A DNA stretch of 64,000 nt from Penium margaritaceum (taxonomy: Eukaryota > Streptophyta > Zygnematophyceae > Desmidiales > Peniaceae). Of this stretch, positions 12,217 to 23,750 are shown piece by piece. The notes under the pieces are model-generated. The model did not search any database. It saw only the letters and a program-made list of their open reading frames with translations, and was not told the DNA's origin. The stretch is from NCBI GenBank assembly GCA_023375785.1, contig SZWC01000029.1, positions 565,096-629,095 of the forward strand. The letters are read 5' to 3'. Position 1 is the stretch's first letter, and each line of letters begins with the position of its first letter. The position numbers and the translations under genes are program-made.

Positions 12217-12694
12217 GCATAAAAGTACATGTAAGTGTGTGTCAGTACATGTAAGTGCGTGTCAGTGCGTGTAAGTGTGTGCAAGTGCGTGTAAATGCGT
12301 CTAAGTGCATGTGAGTGCATGTAAGTGTGTGTAAGTGTGTGGAAGTGTGTGTAAGTGCTTGTAAGAGTGTGTAAGTATGCGTAAGTATGAATAAGTGCGT
12401 GTAAGTGCGTATAAGTTATTGTAAGTGCTTATAAGTGCGTGTAATTGTGTGTAAGTGTGTATAAGTATGTGTAAGTGCGTGTAAGTGCGTACAAGTACGT
12501 GTAAGTACTTGTCAGTGCGTGTAAGTGTGTATAAGTACATGTAAGTGCGTGGAAGTGCATGTAAGTGTGTGTAAGTACGTGTAAGTACATGTAAGTGCGT
12601 AAACGTGTGTAAATGCGTGTAAGTTTGTGTAAGTGCGGGTATCTGCATGTAAGTATGTGTAAGTGTGTGTAAGTGCGTGTAAGTGCATGTAAGT

Positions 12695-12784
12695 GTTTGT
12701 ATGTGTGTGTAAGTACGTGTAAGTACGTGTAAGTGCATGTAAGTTTGTGTAAGTACGTGTAAGTGAGTATAAGTGCAATTAACT
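12695..12784 (+). repeat. Nine-unit module copy
   Basis: Diagnostic units are GTTTGTATGT (TATGT variant of the first unit), TTGTGTAAGT and GCAATTAACT, total 90 bp. Confidence 0.75.
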
Positions 12785-14802
12785 GCGTGTAAGTGCGTGT
12801 AAGTGCATGTAAGTGTGTGTAAGTACGTGTAAGTGCATGTAAGTGTGTGCAAGTACGCGTAAGTGCGTGTAAATGCATGTAAGTGTGTGTAAGTGAGTGT
12901 AAGTACGTGTAAGTGCATATAAGTACGTGTAAGTACGTGTAAGTGCGTGTAAGTGTGTGTAAGTGCGTGTACATGCGTGTAAGTGCGTGTAAGTATGTTA
13001 GTGCGTATAAGTGCATGTAAGTACGTGTAAGTGCGTATAACTGCGTGTAACTTTGTGTAAGTGCGTGTAAGTGCGTTTAAGTGTGTGTAAGTGTGTGTTA
13101 GTGCGTGTCAGTGCGTGTAAGTGCACGTAAGTGCATGTAAGTAAATGTAAGTACATGTTGGCACGTGTAAGTGTGTGTAAATGCGTGTAAGTGGGTGTAG
13201 GTATGTGTAAGTATGTACAAGTGCATGCAAGTACGTATACGTATGTCTAGGTGTGTGTAAGTGCGTATATGTGCGTATAAGTACGTGGAATACCATGTAA
13301 GGAGGCGTAAGTATGTGTAAGTGCGTGTATGTGCATATAAGTACATGTAACTTTGTGTAGGTACATGTAATTGCATGTAAGTGCATGTAAATGCATGTAA
13401 GTGCGTGTAAGTGTGTACAAGTGCGTGTAAGTATGTATAATTGCGTGTACGTGCATGTAAGTGCATGTAAGTATGTGTAAGTACGTGTAACTACGTGTAA
13501 CTGCGTGTAACTGCGTGTAAGTGCGTGTAAGTGTGTGTAAGTTCTTGTTTGTGCTTGTAAGTACGTGTTATTACATGTAAGTGTGTATACGTGCGTGTAA
13601 GTCTGTGTAAGTACGTGTATGTGGGTGTATGTGCGCATAAGTGCGTGTACATGAGTGTAAGTACGTGTACGTATGTGTAACTCCGTGTAACTGCGTATAA
13701 GTGCGTATAAGTGTGTATAAGTGTGTGTAAGTACATGCAAGTGTGTGTAAGTGTATGTGAGTGCTTGTAAGTGCGTGTAAGTACGTGTAGGTACGTGTAA
13801 GCACGTTCAGGTGTATGTAAGTATGTATACGTGCGTATACGTGCGTGTAAGTGTGTGTAAGTGCAAGTAAGTACAAGTAAGTGTGTGTAAGTACATGTAA
13901 GTGCACATTCGTGCGTATAAGTGCGTGTAAGTGCGTGTAAGTATGTGTAAGTATGTGTAAGTACGTGTAAGTCTGTGTAACTGCGTGTAAGTGCATGTAA
14001 GTACGTGTAAGTGTGTGTATGTGTGTGTAAGTTTGTATAAGTGCGTGTAAGTACATGTAAGTGCGTGTATGTACGTATAAGTATGTGTAGGTGCGTGTAA
14101 GTGCGTGTTAATGCATATAACTGTGTGTAAGTGCGTGTAAGTGTGTATAAGTGCATGTAAGTGTGTGTAAGTGCGTGTAAGTGCGTGTAATTGCGTGTAA
14201 GTATATGTAACCGGGTGTGAGTGCGTGTAAGTGTATGTAAGTACGTATAAGTGCGTGTAAGTGCGTGCAAGTGTGTGCAAGTGCGTGTAAGTACGTGTAA
14301 GTGCATGTAAGTGCGTATAAGTGCATGTAAATGTGTGTAAGTGCGTGTAAGTGCGTGTAAGTACGTATAAGTACGTGTAAGTGCATGTAAGTGCGTATAC
14401 TTGTGTGTAAGTACGTGTAAGTACGTGTAAGTACATGTAAGTGCATAAAAGTACATCTAAGTGGGTATAAGTGTGTGTAAGTGCGTGTAAGTGCGTGCAA
14501 GTGCGTGTACGTGCTTGTAAGTGCTTGTAAGTGTGTATAAGTACACGTAACTGCGTGTGAGTATGTGTAAGTGCGTGTAAGTGCGTGTAAGTGCGTATAC
14601 GTGCGTCTAAGTGCTTGTAAGTGCGTGTAAGTACGTGTAAGTAACTGTAAATGCGTGTAACTGCATATAAGTGCATGTAATTACGTGTAAGTGTGTGTAA
14701 GTACGTGTAAGTACGTGTAAGTGCACGTAATAGCGTGTAAGTGCATGAAAGTGTGTGTAAGTGCGTGTAAGTGCGTGTTAGTGCGTGTAAGTACATGTAA
14801 GT

Positions 14803-14892
14803 GTTTTTAAGTGCGTGAAAGTACGTGTAAGTGCGTGTAAGTGCGTGTAAGTTTGTGTAAGTGTGTGTTAGTGCATGTAAGTACAATGAACT
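14803..14892 (+). repeat. Nine-unit module copy
   Basis: Diagnostic units are GTTTTTAAGT, TTGTGTAAGT and ACAATGAACT, total 90 bp. Confidence 0.7.
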
Positions 14893-15602
14893 ACGTGTAA
14901 GTGCATGAAATTGTGTGTTAGAACGTGAAAGTGCATATAAGTGCGTGTAAGTGTATGCAAGTGCGTGTAAGTACGTGTAAGTGCATGAAAGTGTGTGTGA
15001 CTAAGTGCAAGTACGTGTAAGTGCGGGTAAATGTGTGTAAGTGCATGTAAGTACGTTTAAGTGCGTGTAAGTGAGTGTAAGGACATGTAAGTGAGTGTAA
15101 GTACGTGGAAGTGTGTGTAAGCGTGTGTAAGTGTGTGTAAGTGTGTGCAACTATGTATAAGTACGTGTATGTACAGGTAAGTGCGTGTAAGTGCGTGTAA
15201 GTGCGTGTAAGTGCGTGTAAGTGCGTGTAAGGACATGTAAGTGCGTGTAAGTGCGTGGAAGTGCGTCAAAGTGCGTGTAAGTGCGTGTAAGTGTGTGTAA
15301 GTGCTTGTATGTGCATGTAACTGCGTGTAACTGTGTGTAAGTGTGTGTAAGTACGTGTAACTATGTGTAAGTGCGTGTAAGTGCGTGTAAGTGCTTGTTA
15401 GTGTGTGTAACTGCATATACGTGTGTGTAAGTGCGTGTAAGTGCGTGTAAGTGCGTGTAAGTGCTTGTTAGTGTGTGTAACTGCATATACCTGTGTGTAA
15501 GTACGTGTAAGTGCATGTAAGTGCATGTAAGGGCGTGCAAGTGCGTGTAAGCACGTGTAAGTGCATGTAAGTGCGTATAAGTGCATGTAATTGCGTGCAA
15601 GT

Positions 15603-15692
15603 CTTTGTAAGTGCTTGTAAGTACGGTTAAGTACGTGTAAGTTCGTGTACATTCATGTAAGTACGTGTACGTGCATATAAGTGCAGTTAGCT
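15603..15692 (+). repeat. Nine-unit module copy
   Basis: Diagnostic units are CTTTGTAAGT, TCATGTAAGT and GCAGTTAGCT, total 90 bp. The fifth unit also starts with T. Confidence 0.72.
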
Positions 15693-16261
15693 GCGTGTAA
15701 GTAGGTGTAAGTGCGTGTAAGTATGTGTAAGTGCGTGTAAGTGTGTGTAAGTGAGTGCAAGTACGTGTAAGTGTGTGTAAGTGCGTGTAAGTATGTGTAA
15801 GTGTATGTAAGTACGTGTAAGTGTGTGTAAGTGTGTGTAAATTTTTGTAAGTGCGTGTAAGTGCATGTAAGTACGTGTTAGTGCGTATACGTGCGTGTAA
15901 TTGTGTATAAGTGCGTGTAAGTGCGTGTTAGTGCATGACATGCGTGTAAGTGCGTGTAAGTGTATGTGAGTACGTGGAAGTGTGTGTAAGTGCCTATGTG
16001 TGTGTGTAACTGCGTGTATATGCGTGTAACTGTGTGTAAGTATGTGTAAGTACGTGTAAGTGTGGGTAAGTACGTGTAAGTGCATGCAAGTATGTGCAAG
16101 TACGTCTTAGTACGTGTAAGCATGTGTGATTGCGTATACGTGTGTGTAAGTGCTTGTAAGTGCATGTAAGTGAGTGTAAGTACGTGTAAGTGCATGTATG
16201 TGGGTGTAAGTGTGTGTAAGTACGTGTAAATGCGTGTAAGTGCGTGTAAGTACGTGTAAGA

Positions 16262-16351
16262 ATTTGTAAGTGCGTGTAAGTACGTATAAGTGCGTAAAAG
16301 TGCGTGTAAGCTCGTGTAAGTGATTGTAAGTATGTGTAAGTGCAATCAACT
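16262..16351 (+). repeat. Nine-unit module copy
   Basis: Diagnostic units are ATTTGTAAGT, TCGTGTAAGT and GCAATCAACT, total 90 bp. Confidence 0.72.
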
Positions 16352-16571
16352 GTGTGTACGTGTGTGTGAGTGCGTGTAAGTGTGTGTTAGTGCGTGTAAG
16401 AGCGTGTAAGTGTGTGCAAGTACATGTAAGTGTGTGTAAGTGCTTGTAAGTGCGTGTAAGTACGTGTATGTGCGTGTAAGTGCATGTAAGTGCATATAAG
16501 TGCATATACCTGCCTATAAGTGCGTGTAAGTGCGTGTAAGTGCATATAAGTGCGTGTAATTGGGTTTAAGT

Positions 16572-16660
16572 CTTTGTAAGTGCGTTTCAATATGTGTAAG
16601 TGCGTGTAAGTGCGTGTAAGTTTGTGTAAGTGCATGAGGTGCGTGTAAGTGCAATTAACT
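16572..16660 (+). repeat. Nine-unit module copy, 1 bp short
   Basis: Diagnostic units are CTTTGTAAGT, TTGTGTAAGT and GCAATTAACT. A 9 bp GCATGAGGT unit makes the module 89 bp. The same TGAGGTGCG break occurs in the copy at 23127. Confidence 0.74.
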
Positions 16661-17640
16661 ACGTGTGAGTGCATGTAAGTGCGTATAAGTGCGTGTAAGT
16701 GCGTGTAAGTGTGTGCAAGAGCATGTAAGTGCGTGTAAGTGCGTGTAAGTGTGTGTAAATGCATGTAAGTGTGCGTAAGTGCATGCAAGTATGTGTAAGT
16801 GCGTGTAAGTTCTTGTAAGTGCTTGAAAGTGTGTTTAATTGTGTGTAAGTGCGTATAAGTGCATGTAAGTACGTGTAAATGCGTGCAAGTGCGTGAATGT
16901 GCTTATAAGTGCATGTAAGTGTGTGTCAATGCGTGTTAGTGGGTGTAAGTACATGTGAGTGCATGTAAGTGCGTGTAAGGTTGTCTAAGTAGGTGTAAGT
17001 GCGTGTAAGTGCGTGTAAGTGTGTGTAAGTACGTGCAAGTGCTTGTAGGTACGTGTAAGTCCGTGTAAGTGTGCGTAAGCATGTGTAAGTGTGTGTAGGT
17101 GCGTGTAAGTGTGTGTAAGTATGTGTAAGTGCGTATAAGTGTGTGTAAGTGTGTGTAAGTGCGTGTGAGTACGTGTAAGTGTGCGTAAGTACGTGTACGT
17201 TTGTGTAAGTGTGTGTAAGTTAATGTAAGTGCGTGTAAGTGCATGTAAGTGCGTGTCAGTGCGTATAAGTGCATGTAAATACGTGAAAGTGTGTGTAAGT
17301 GCGTATAAGTGCATGTAAGTGCGTGTAAGTGTGTGTAAGTGCATGTAAGTACGTGTACGTGCGGGTAAGTATGTGTAAGTGTGTGTAACTGTGTGTAGGT
17401 GCATGTAAATACGTGTAAGTATGTGTAAGTGTGTGTAAGTGTGGATAAGTGCGTGTAAGTGTGTATAAGAGTGTGCGAGTACGTGTAAGTACGTGTAACT
17501 GCGTGTAACTGCGTGTAAGTGCGTCTACGTACGTGTAAATGTATGTAAGTGCGTGTAAGTACGTGTAAGTGTGTGTAAGTGCGTGTAAGTGTGTGTACGT
17601 ACGTATAAGTGTGTGTAAGTGCCTGTAAGTACGTGTAAGT

Positions 17641-17730
17641 GTTTGTAAGTGTGTGTAAGTACGTGTAAGTGCGTAGAAGTCTGTTTACATTTGTGTAAGT
17701 GCGTGTAAGTACATGTAAGTGCGGTTAACT
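17641..17730 (+). repeat. Nine-unit module copy
   Basis: Diagnostic units are GTTTGTAAGT, TTGTGTAAGT and GCGGTTAACT, total 90 bp. Confidence 0.72.
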
Positions 17731-17910
17731 GCGTGTAAGTGCTTGTAAGTGCGTGTAGGTGCGTGTAAGTGCGTGTAAGTGCGTGTAAGTATGTGCAAGT
17801 ATGTATAAGTGCGTGTAAGTGCGTATAAGTGCGTGTAAGTACGTGTAAGTGCGTGTAAGTGCGTGTAAGTAGTTGTAAGTGTGTATAAGTACGTGTAATT
17901 ACGTGTAAGT

Positions 17911-18000
17911 CTTTGTAAGTGCGTGTCAGTACGTGTTAGTACGTGTAAGTATGTGTAAGTTTGTGTAAGTGCGTGTAAGTGTGTGTAAGTGCAGTTAACT
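17911..18000 (+). repeat. Nine-unit module copy
   Basis: Diagnostic units are CTTTGTAAGT, TTGTGTAAGT and GCAGTTAACT, total 90 bp. It lies 270 bp after the preceding copy. Confidence 0.75.
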
Positions 18001-19476
18001 ACGTGTAAGTATATGTACGTACGTGTAAGTACGTGGAAGTGCGTGTAAGTACGCGTAAGTGTGTGTAAGTGCGTGTAAGTATGTGTAAGTGTGTGTAAGT
18101 GCGTGTAAGTGTGTATAAGTGCGTGTAAGTACGTGTATGTGCGTGTAAGTGCGCGTAAGTGCGTGTAAGTGTGTGTAAGTACGTGTAAGTTTTTGTAAGT
18201 GCTTGTAAGTACGTGTAATTGTGTGTAAGTCCGTACAAGTGCATGTAAGTACATGTAAGTGCCCGTAAGTACATGTAAGTGCTTGTAAGTACGTGTAAGT
18301 GTGTGTAAGTGCCTTGAAGTGCGTGTAAGTGCGTGTAAGTACGTGTGAGTGTATGTAGGTGCGTGTAAGTTTGTCTAAGTATGTATAAGTACGTGTAAGT
18401 GCGTGTAAGTGTGTGTAAGTACGTGTAAGTACATGTAGGTGCTTGTAAGTCTGTGTAAGTGTGTGTAAGTGCGTGTAAGTATGTGTAAGTGCGTGTAAGT
18501 ATGTGTAAGTATGTGGAAGTATGTATAAGTGTGTGTAAGTGCGTGCAAGTACGTGTAAGTGCGTATAAGTATGTGTAAGTGCGTGTAAATGTATGTAAGT
18601 GTATGTAAGTGCGTGTAAGTATGTGTAGGTACATGTAACTGTGTGTAAGTACGTGTAAGTACGTGTAAGTGCGTGTAAGTGCGTGTAAGTGCGTGTAAGT
18701 GCGTGAAAGTGTATGCAAGTGTGTGTAAGTGCGTGTATGTGCGTGTTAGTTTGTGTAAGTGCGTGTAAGTGCATTTAAGTACGTGGAAGTGCGTATAAGG
18801 TTGTGTATGTGCGTGTAAGTGTGTGTAGATATGTGTAAGTACGTGTAAGTGCGTGTAAGTGTGTGCAAGCACGTGTAAGTATGTGTAAGTGCCTGTAACT
18901 GCGTGTAAGTGCGTGTAAGTGCGTGTAAGTACGTGTAAGGGTGCGCAAGTGCGTGTAAGTGCGTGTAAGTGCATGTAAGTGTTTGTAAGTGTGTGTAAGT
19001 ACGTGTAATGCGTGTAAGTGTTCGAAGTTTGTGTAAATGCGTGTAAGTGTGTGTAAGTGTAATTAACTGTGTGTAAGTAGGTGTAAGTACGTATAAGTGT
19101 GTGTAAGTGTGCGTAAGTACGTGTAAGTGTGTGCACGTACGTGTAAGTGTGTGTAAGTGCGTGTAAGTACATGTAAGTGCGTGTAAGTGCATGTAAGTGC
19201 GTGTAAGTGTGTGTAAGTACGTGTAAGTGTGTGTAAGTGTGTGTAAGTGCGTGTAAATGCGTGTAAGTGCATGTAAGTACGTGTAAGTGCGTGTAAGTGT
19301 GTTTATGTGCTTGTAAGTACGTATAAGTGCTTAAGAGCGTGTAACTGCGTGTAAGTACGTGTAAGTGCGTATAACTGCGTGCAACTGCGTGTAACTACAT
19401 GTAAGCACGTGTAAGTACGTGTAAGTACGTGTAAGTACGTGTAAGTTTGTGTAAGTTTGTCTAATTACGTGCAACT

Positions 19477-19566
19477 CTTTGTAAGTGCGTGTAAGTACGG
19501 TTAAGTGCGTGTAAGAGTGTGTAAGTTCGTGTAAGTACGTGTAAGTGCGTATAAGTGCAATTAACT
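19477..19566 (+). repeat. Nine-unit module copy
   Basis: Diagnostic units are CTTTGTAAGT, TCGTGTAAGT and GCAATTAACT, total 90 bp. Confidence 0.75.
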
Positions 19567-20823
19567 GTGTGTAAGTACGTGTAAGTGCGTGTAAGGATGT
19601 GTAAGCGTGTTTGAGTGTGTGCAAGTGCGTTTAAGTGCGTGTACGTGCGTGTAAGTATGTATAAGTACGTGTAAGTGCGTGTAAGTACGCGTAAGTGTGT
19701 GCAAGTGCGTGTAAGTACGTGTAAGTGTGTGTAAGTGCGTGTAAGTGTGTGTAAGTACGTGTAAGTGCGTGTATGTTTGTGTAAGTGCGCGTAAGTACAT
19801 GTAAGTGTGTGTAAGTCCGTACAAGTGCATGTAAGTACGTGTAAGTGCGTGTAAGTGCATGTAAGTGCTCGTAAGTATGTGTAAGTGGGTGTAAGTGCCT
19901 TGAAGTGCATGTAAGTGGGTGTAAGTACGTGTGAGTGCATGTAAGTGCGTGTAAGTGCGTGTAAGTGCGTATAAGTATGTCTAAGTGCATGTAAATGTAT
20001 GTAAGTGTATGTAAGTGCGTGTAAGTACGTGTAGGTACATGTAACTGTGTGTAAGTACGTGTAAGTACGTGTAAGTGCGTGTAAGTGCGTGTAAGTGCGT
20101 GTAAGTGCGTGAAAGTGTATGCAAGTGTGTGTAAGGGCGTGTATGTGCGTGTTAGTTTGTGTAAGTACGTATAAGTGCATTTAAGTGTGTGGAAGGGCGT
20201 ATAAGTTTGTGTATGTGCGTGTAAGTGCGTGTAAATACGTGTAAGTACGTGTAAGTGCGTGTAAGTGTGTGCAAGTACCTGTAAGTATGTGTAAGTGCGT
20301 GTAACTACGTGTAAGTGCGTGTGAGTGCGTGTAAGTGCGTGTAAGGGCGTGCAAGTGCGTGTAAGTGCGTGTAAGTGCATGTAAGTGTTTGTAAGTGTGT
20401 GTAAGTACGTGTAAGTACGTGTAAGTGTTCAAAGATTTTATAAGTGCGTGTAAGTGTAGTTAACTGTGTGTAAGTAGGTGTAAGTACGTATAAGTGTGTG
20501 TAAGTGCGCGGAAGTGCGTGTAAGTGTGTGTAACTGCGTGTAAGTACATGTAAGTGCGTGTAAGTGCATGTAAGTGCGTGTACGTACGTGTAAGTGCGTG
20601 TGAATACGTGTACGTGCATGTAACTACGTGTAAGTGCGTGTAAGTGCATTTATGTGCTTGTAAGTGTGTGTAAGTGTTTAAGTGCGTGTAACTGCGTGCA
20701 AGTACGTGTAAGTGCGTATAACTGTGTGCAACTGCGTGTAACTACGTGTAAGCACGTGTAAGTACGTGTAAGTACGTGTAAGTACGTGTAAGTTTGTGTA
20801 AGTTCGTGTAATTACGTGCAACT

Positions 20824-20913
20824 CTTTGTAAGTGCGTGTAAGCACGGTTAAGTGCGTGTAAGTGTGTGTAAGTTCGTGTAAGTATGTGTAACTGCGTATA
20901 AGTGCAATTAACT
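20824..20913 (+). repeat. Nine-unit module copy
   Basis: The three diagnostic units are the same as in the 19477 copy: CTTTGTAAGT, TCGTGTAAGT and GCAATTAACT, total 90 bp. The two lie in successive copies of the ~1.35-1.4 kb higher-order repeat. Confidence 0.75.
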
Positions 20914-21627
20914 GTGTGTAAGTACGTGTAAGTACGTGTAAGGATGTGTAAGTGCGTGTGAGTGTGTGCAAGTGTGTGGAAGTACGTGTAAGTGCGTGTA
21001 AGTGTGTGTAAGTGCGTATAAGTGTGCCTAAGTGCGTGCAAGGGCGTGTAAGTGTGTGTAAGTATGCGTAAGTGCGTGTAAGTGCGTGTAAGTTCTTGTA
21101 AGTGCTTGTAAGTGCGTGTAAATGCGTGTAAGTGGGAATAAGTGCGTGTAAGTGCGTGTAAGTATGTGTAAGTGTATGTAAGTGCGTGTAAGTGCGTGTA
21201 AGTGTGTGTAAGTTTGTGTAAGTGTGTGTAAGTGCATGTAAGTCCGTATTAGTGCGTAAGCGTGTGTGTAAGTGTGTGCAAGTACGTGTAAGTGCGTGTA
21301 AGTGCATATAAGTACATGTAAGTGCGTCACGTGCATGTAATACGTGTGTGTGTAAGTGCATATAAGTGTGTGTAACTGCGTGTATATGCGTATAACTATG
21401 TGTAAGTACGTGTAAGTGTGTATAAGTGTAGGTAAGTACATGTAAGTTCATGTAAGTATGTGCAAGTACGTGTTAGTACGTTTAAGTATATGTAACTGCG
21501 TGTAAGTGCGTGTAAGTGCGTGTGAGTGTATGTAAGTGCGTGTAAGTACGTCTAAGTGCATGCAAGTGCATGTAAGTGTGTGTAAGTACGTGTAAGTGCG
21601 TGTAATTGTGTGTAAGTACGTGTAAGT

Positions 21628-21717
21628 ATTTGTAAGTGTGTGTAAGTACGTGTAAGTGCGTATAAGTGCGTGTAAGTTCTTGTAAGTGCCTGTAAGTTCG
21701 TGTAAGTGAAATAAACT
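21628..21717 (+). repeat. Nine-unit module copy
   Basis: Diagnostic units are ATTTGTAAGT, TCTTGTAAGT and GAAATAAACT, total 90 bp. Confidence 0.72.
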
Positions 21718-22746
21718 GCGTGTAAGTGTGTGTAAGTGCGTGAAAGTGTGTGTAAGTGCGTGTACGTGCGTGTAAGTGTGTGCAAGTAAGTCTAAGTATG
21801 TGTAAGTGCTTGTAAGTATGTGTAAGTGTGTATAAGTGCGTATAAGTGTGTGTAAGTGCATATAAGTGCATGTAAGTACGTCTAAGTGCGTGTAAGTACG
21901 TGTAAGTGCGTGTAAGTGCATATGAGTACATATAAGTGCGTGTAAGTACGTGTAAGTGCGTGTAAGTGCGTGTAAGTGCGTGTAAATGCGTGTAAGTGCA
22001 TGTAAGTGCGCATAGGTACGTGTACGTCTGTGTACGTGTGTATAAGTGTGTGTAAGTGCATGTAAGTGCGTATAAGTGTGTGTAAGTGTGTGTAAGTGCA
22101 TGTAAGTGGGTGTGAGTGCGTGTAAGTATGTGTAAGCGCGTGTAAGTGTATGTAAGTGTGTGTAAATACATATAATTGCATGTAAGTGTGTGTAAGCACG
22201 TGTAAGTGCGTGTAGGTATGTGTAAGTGCGTGTAAATGCGTGTAAGTGCGTATAAGTACGAGTAAGAGCGTGTACGTACGTGTAAATGTATGTAAGTGTG
22301 TGTAAGTGCGTGTAAGTGTGTATAAGTTCGTGTAAGTGTATGTAAGTACATGTAAGTACGTGTTAGTGCGTAAAAGTGCGGATAAGTGTGTGTAAGTACG
22401 TGTAAGTGCGTGTAAACGCATGTAAGTGCGTGAAAGTGCATATAAGTGCATGTAATATGTGTCAGTGTGTGTAAGTGCATATAAGTGTGTGTAACTTTGT
22501 GTATATGCGTGTAACTATGTGTAAGTATGTGTAAGTGCGTATAAGTGTGGGTAAGTACGTGTAAGTGCATGTAAGTATGTGCAAGTACGTGTTAGTACGT
22601 TTAAATACATGTAATTGCGTGTAAGTGCGTGTATGTGCGTGTAAGTGCATGCAAGTGCGTCTAAGTACGTGTGAGTGCGTGTAAGTGCGTGTAAGTGCAT
22701 GTAAGCATGTGTAAGTGTGTGTAAGTGCGTGTAAGTACGTGTAAGT

Positions 22747-22836
22747 ATTTGTAAGTGTGTGTAAGTACGTGTAAGAGCGTGTAAGTGTGTGTAAGTTCTT
22801 GTAAGTGCCTGTAAGTTTGCGTAAGTGCAATTTACT
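22747..22836 (+). repeat. Nine-unit module copy
   Basis: Diagnostic units are ATTTGTAAGT, TCTTGTAAGT and GCAATTTACT, total 90 bp. It sits 1119 bp after its closest relative. Confidence 0.72.
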
Positions 22837-23126
22837 GCATTTAAGTGTGTGTAAGTGTGTGTAAGTATGTGTAAGTGCGTGTAAGTACGTGTAAGTGTGT
22901 GCAAGTACGTCTAAGTGTGTGTAAGTGCTTGTAAGTGTATGTAAGTGCATGTAAGTGCGTGTAAGTGCGTGTACTTACATATAAGTGCATGTAAGTACGT
23001 GTAAGTGCGTGTAACTGCGTGTAAGTGCGTGTAAGTGCATACAAGTGCACAAACGAGCGTGTAAGTGCGTGTACGTGCGTGTAAGTACGTATAAGTGCAT
23101 ATAAGTGCGTGGAATTGCGTGTAAGT

Positions 23127-23215
23127 CTTTGTGAGTGCGTGTCAGTACGTGTAAGTGCGTGTAAGTGTGTGTAAGTTCGTGTAAGTACGTGAGGTGCGTC
23201 TAAGTGTAATTAACT
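23127..23215 (+). repeat. Nine-unit module copy, 1 bp short
   Basis: Diagnostic units are CTTTGTGAGT, TCGTGTAAGT and GTAATTAACT, total 89 bp. It ends 65 bp before the orientation switch. Confidence 0.72.
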
Positions 23216-23273
23216 ACGTGTAAGTGCACGTAAGTGCATGTAAGTGCGTGTAAGTGCGTGTAAGTGCGTGTAA

Positions 23274-23287
23274 GTGCGTACACGCAC
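23274..23287. other. Orientation switch with palindromic junction (converging units)
   Basis: GTGCGT and ACGCAC form a perfect inverted repeat separated by AC. To the left every unit reads GTAAGT on the + strand; to the right every unit reads ACTTAC. The units therefore point towards each other here. Either a real inverted duplication or a chimeric assembly join would give this picture. Confidence 0.9.
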
Positions 23288-23610
23288 ATATACAAACTTA
23301 CACGTACTTACACACACTTACACGCACTTATATGGACTTACACACACTAACATGCACTTACATGCACTTACAGGCACTTACACACACTTACACGTACTTA
23401 CACGCACTTACACGCACGTACATGCAGTTACACACTGTTATACGCAATAACACGTACTTACACGCACTTACACACAATTATACGTACTTACACTCAAATA
23501 CATGCACTTACACGCACTTATACACACTTACACGTACTGATACGCATTTACATGCACATACGTGCAATTACACGCAGTTACACGCAGTTACACGCTTTTA
23601 CACGCACATA

Positions 23611-23750
23611 CACGTGCGTATACAAACTTACACGTACGTATACAAACTTACACGTACTTACACGTACGTATACAAACTTACACGTAGGTATACAAACTTA
23701 CACGTACGTATACAAACTTACACGTGCGTATACAAACTTACACGTACGTA
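23611..23750 (-). repeat. 20 bp dimer repeat near the inversion junction
   Basis: Six close copies of the 20 bp unit CACGTACGTATACAAACTTA occupy 23611-23650 and 23661-23740, separated by one ordinary unit; the first half of a seventh follows at 23741. Variants are CACGTGCGTA and CACGTAGGTA. A related phrase, CATATACAAACTTACACG, lies right beside the junction near 23286. Each dimer contains the self-complementary CGTATACG or its variants. Confidence 0.88.

Larger units (their letters stand above)
18200..20980 (+). repeat. Tandem higher-order repeat, period about 1.35-1.41 kb
   Basis: GTATGCAAGT followed by GCGTGTTAGT occurs at 18711 and 20117 (offset 1406). The broken unit GTTCGAAG near 19020 matches GTTCAAAG near 20428. 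GCAACTCTTTGTAAG occurs at 19471 and 20818 (offset 1347). The change in offset implies gain or loss of several units between copies. Outer limits are approximate. Confidence 0.78.
15980..22830 (+). repeat. Dispersed copies of a ~360 bp higher-order segment
   Basis: Three segments, about 15990-16351, 21360-21717 and 22470-22836, share an ordered series of variants: a GTGTATATGCGTGTAACT-like start, then GTATGTGCAAG with a TTAGTACG unit, and finally a nine-unit module. The last two are at an offset of 1119 bp. The stretch between the first two is filled by other higher-order families. Confidence 0.7.
21340..23220 (+). repeat. Tandem higher-order repeat, period 1119 bp
   Basis: GCAAGTACGTGTTAGTACG occurs at 21462 and 22581, and the AT-rich units GAAATAAACT and GCAATTTACT occupy equivalent positions at 21708 and 22827, both at an offset of 1119 bp. 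The right-hand copy runs towards the orientation switch at 23280. Confidence 0.78.
10174..23279 (+). repeat. 10 bp satellite array, third block
   Basis: Continuous GCGTGTAAGT array with GTAAGT on the + strand up to the first orientation switch. More divergent patches lie near 11640, 13140-13320, 14880-15010, 16500, 18990-19060 and 20430-20450 (GTTCAAAGATTTTATAAG). It holds the densest cluster of nine-unit modules in the window. No coding or RNA gene is seen. Confidence 0.97.
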
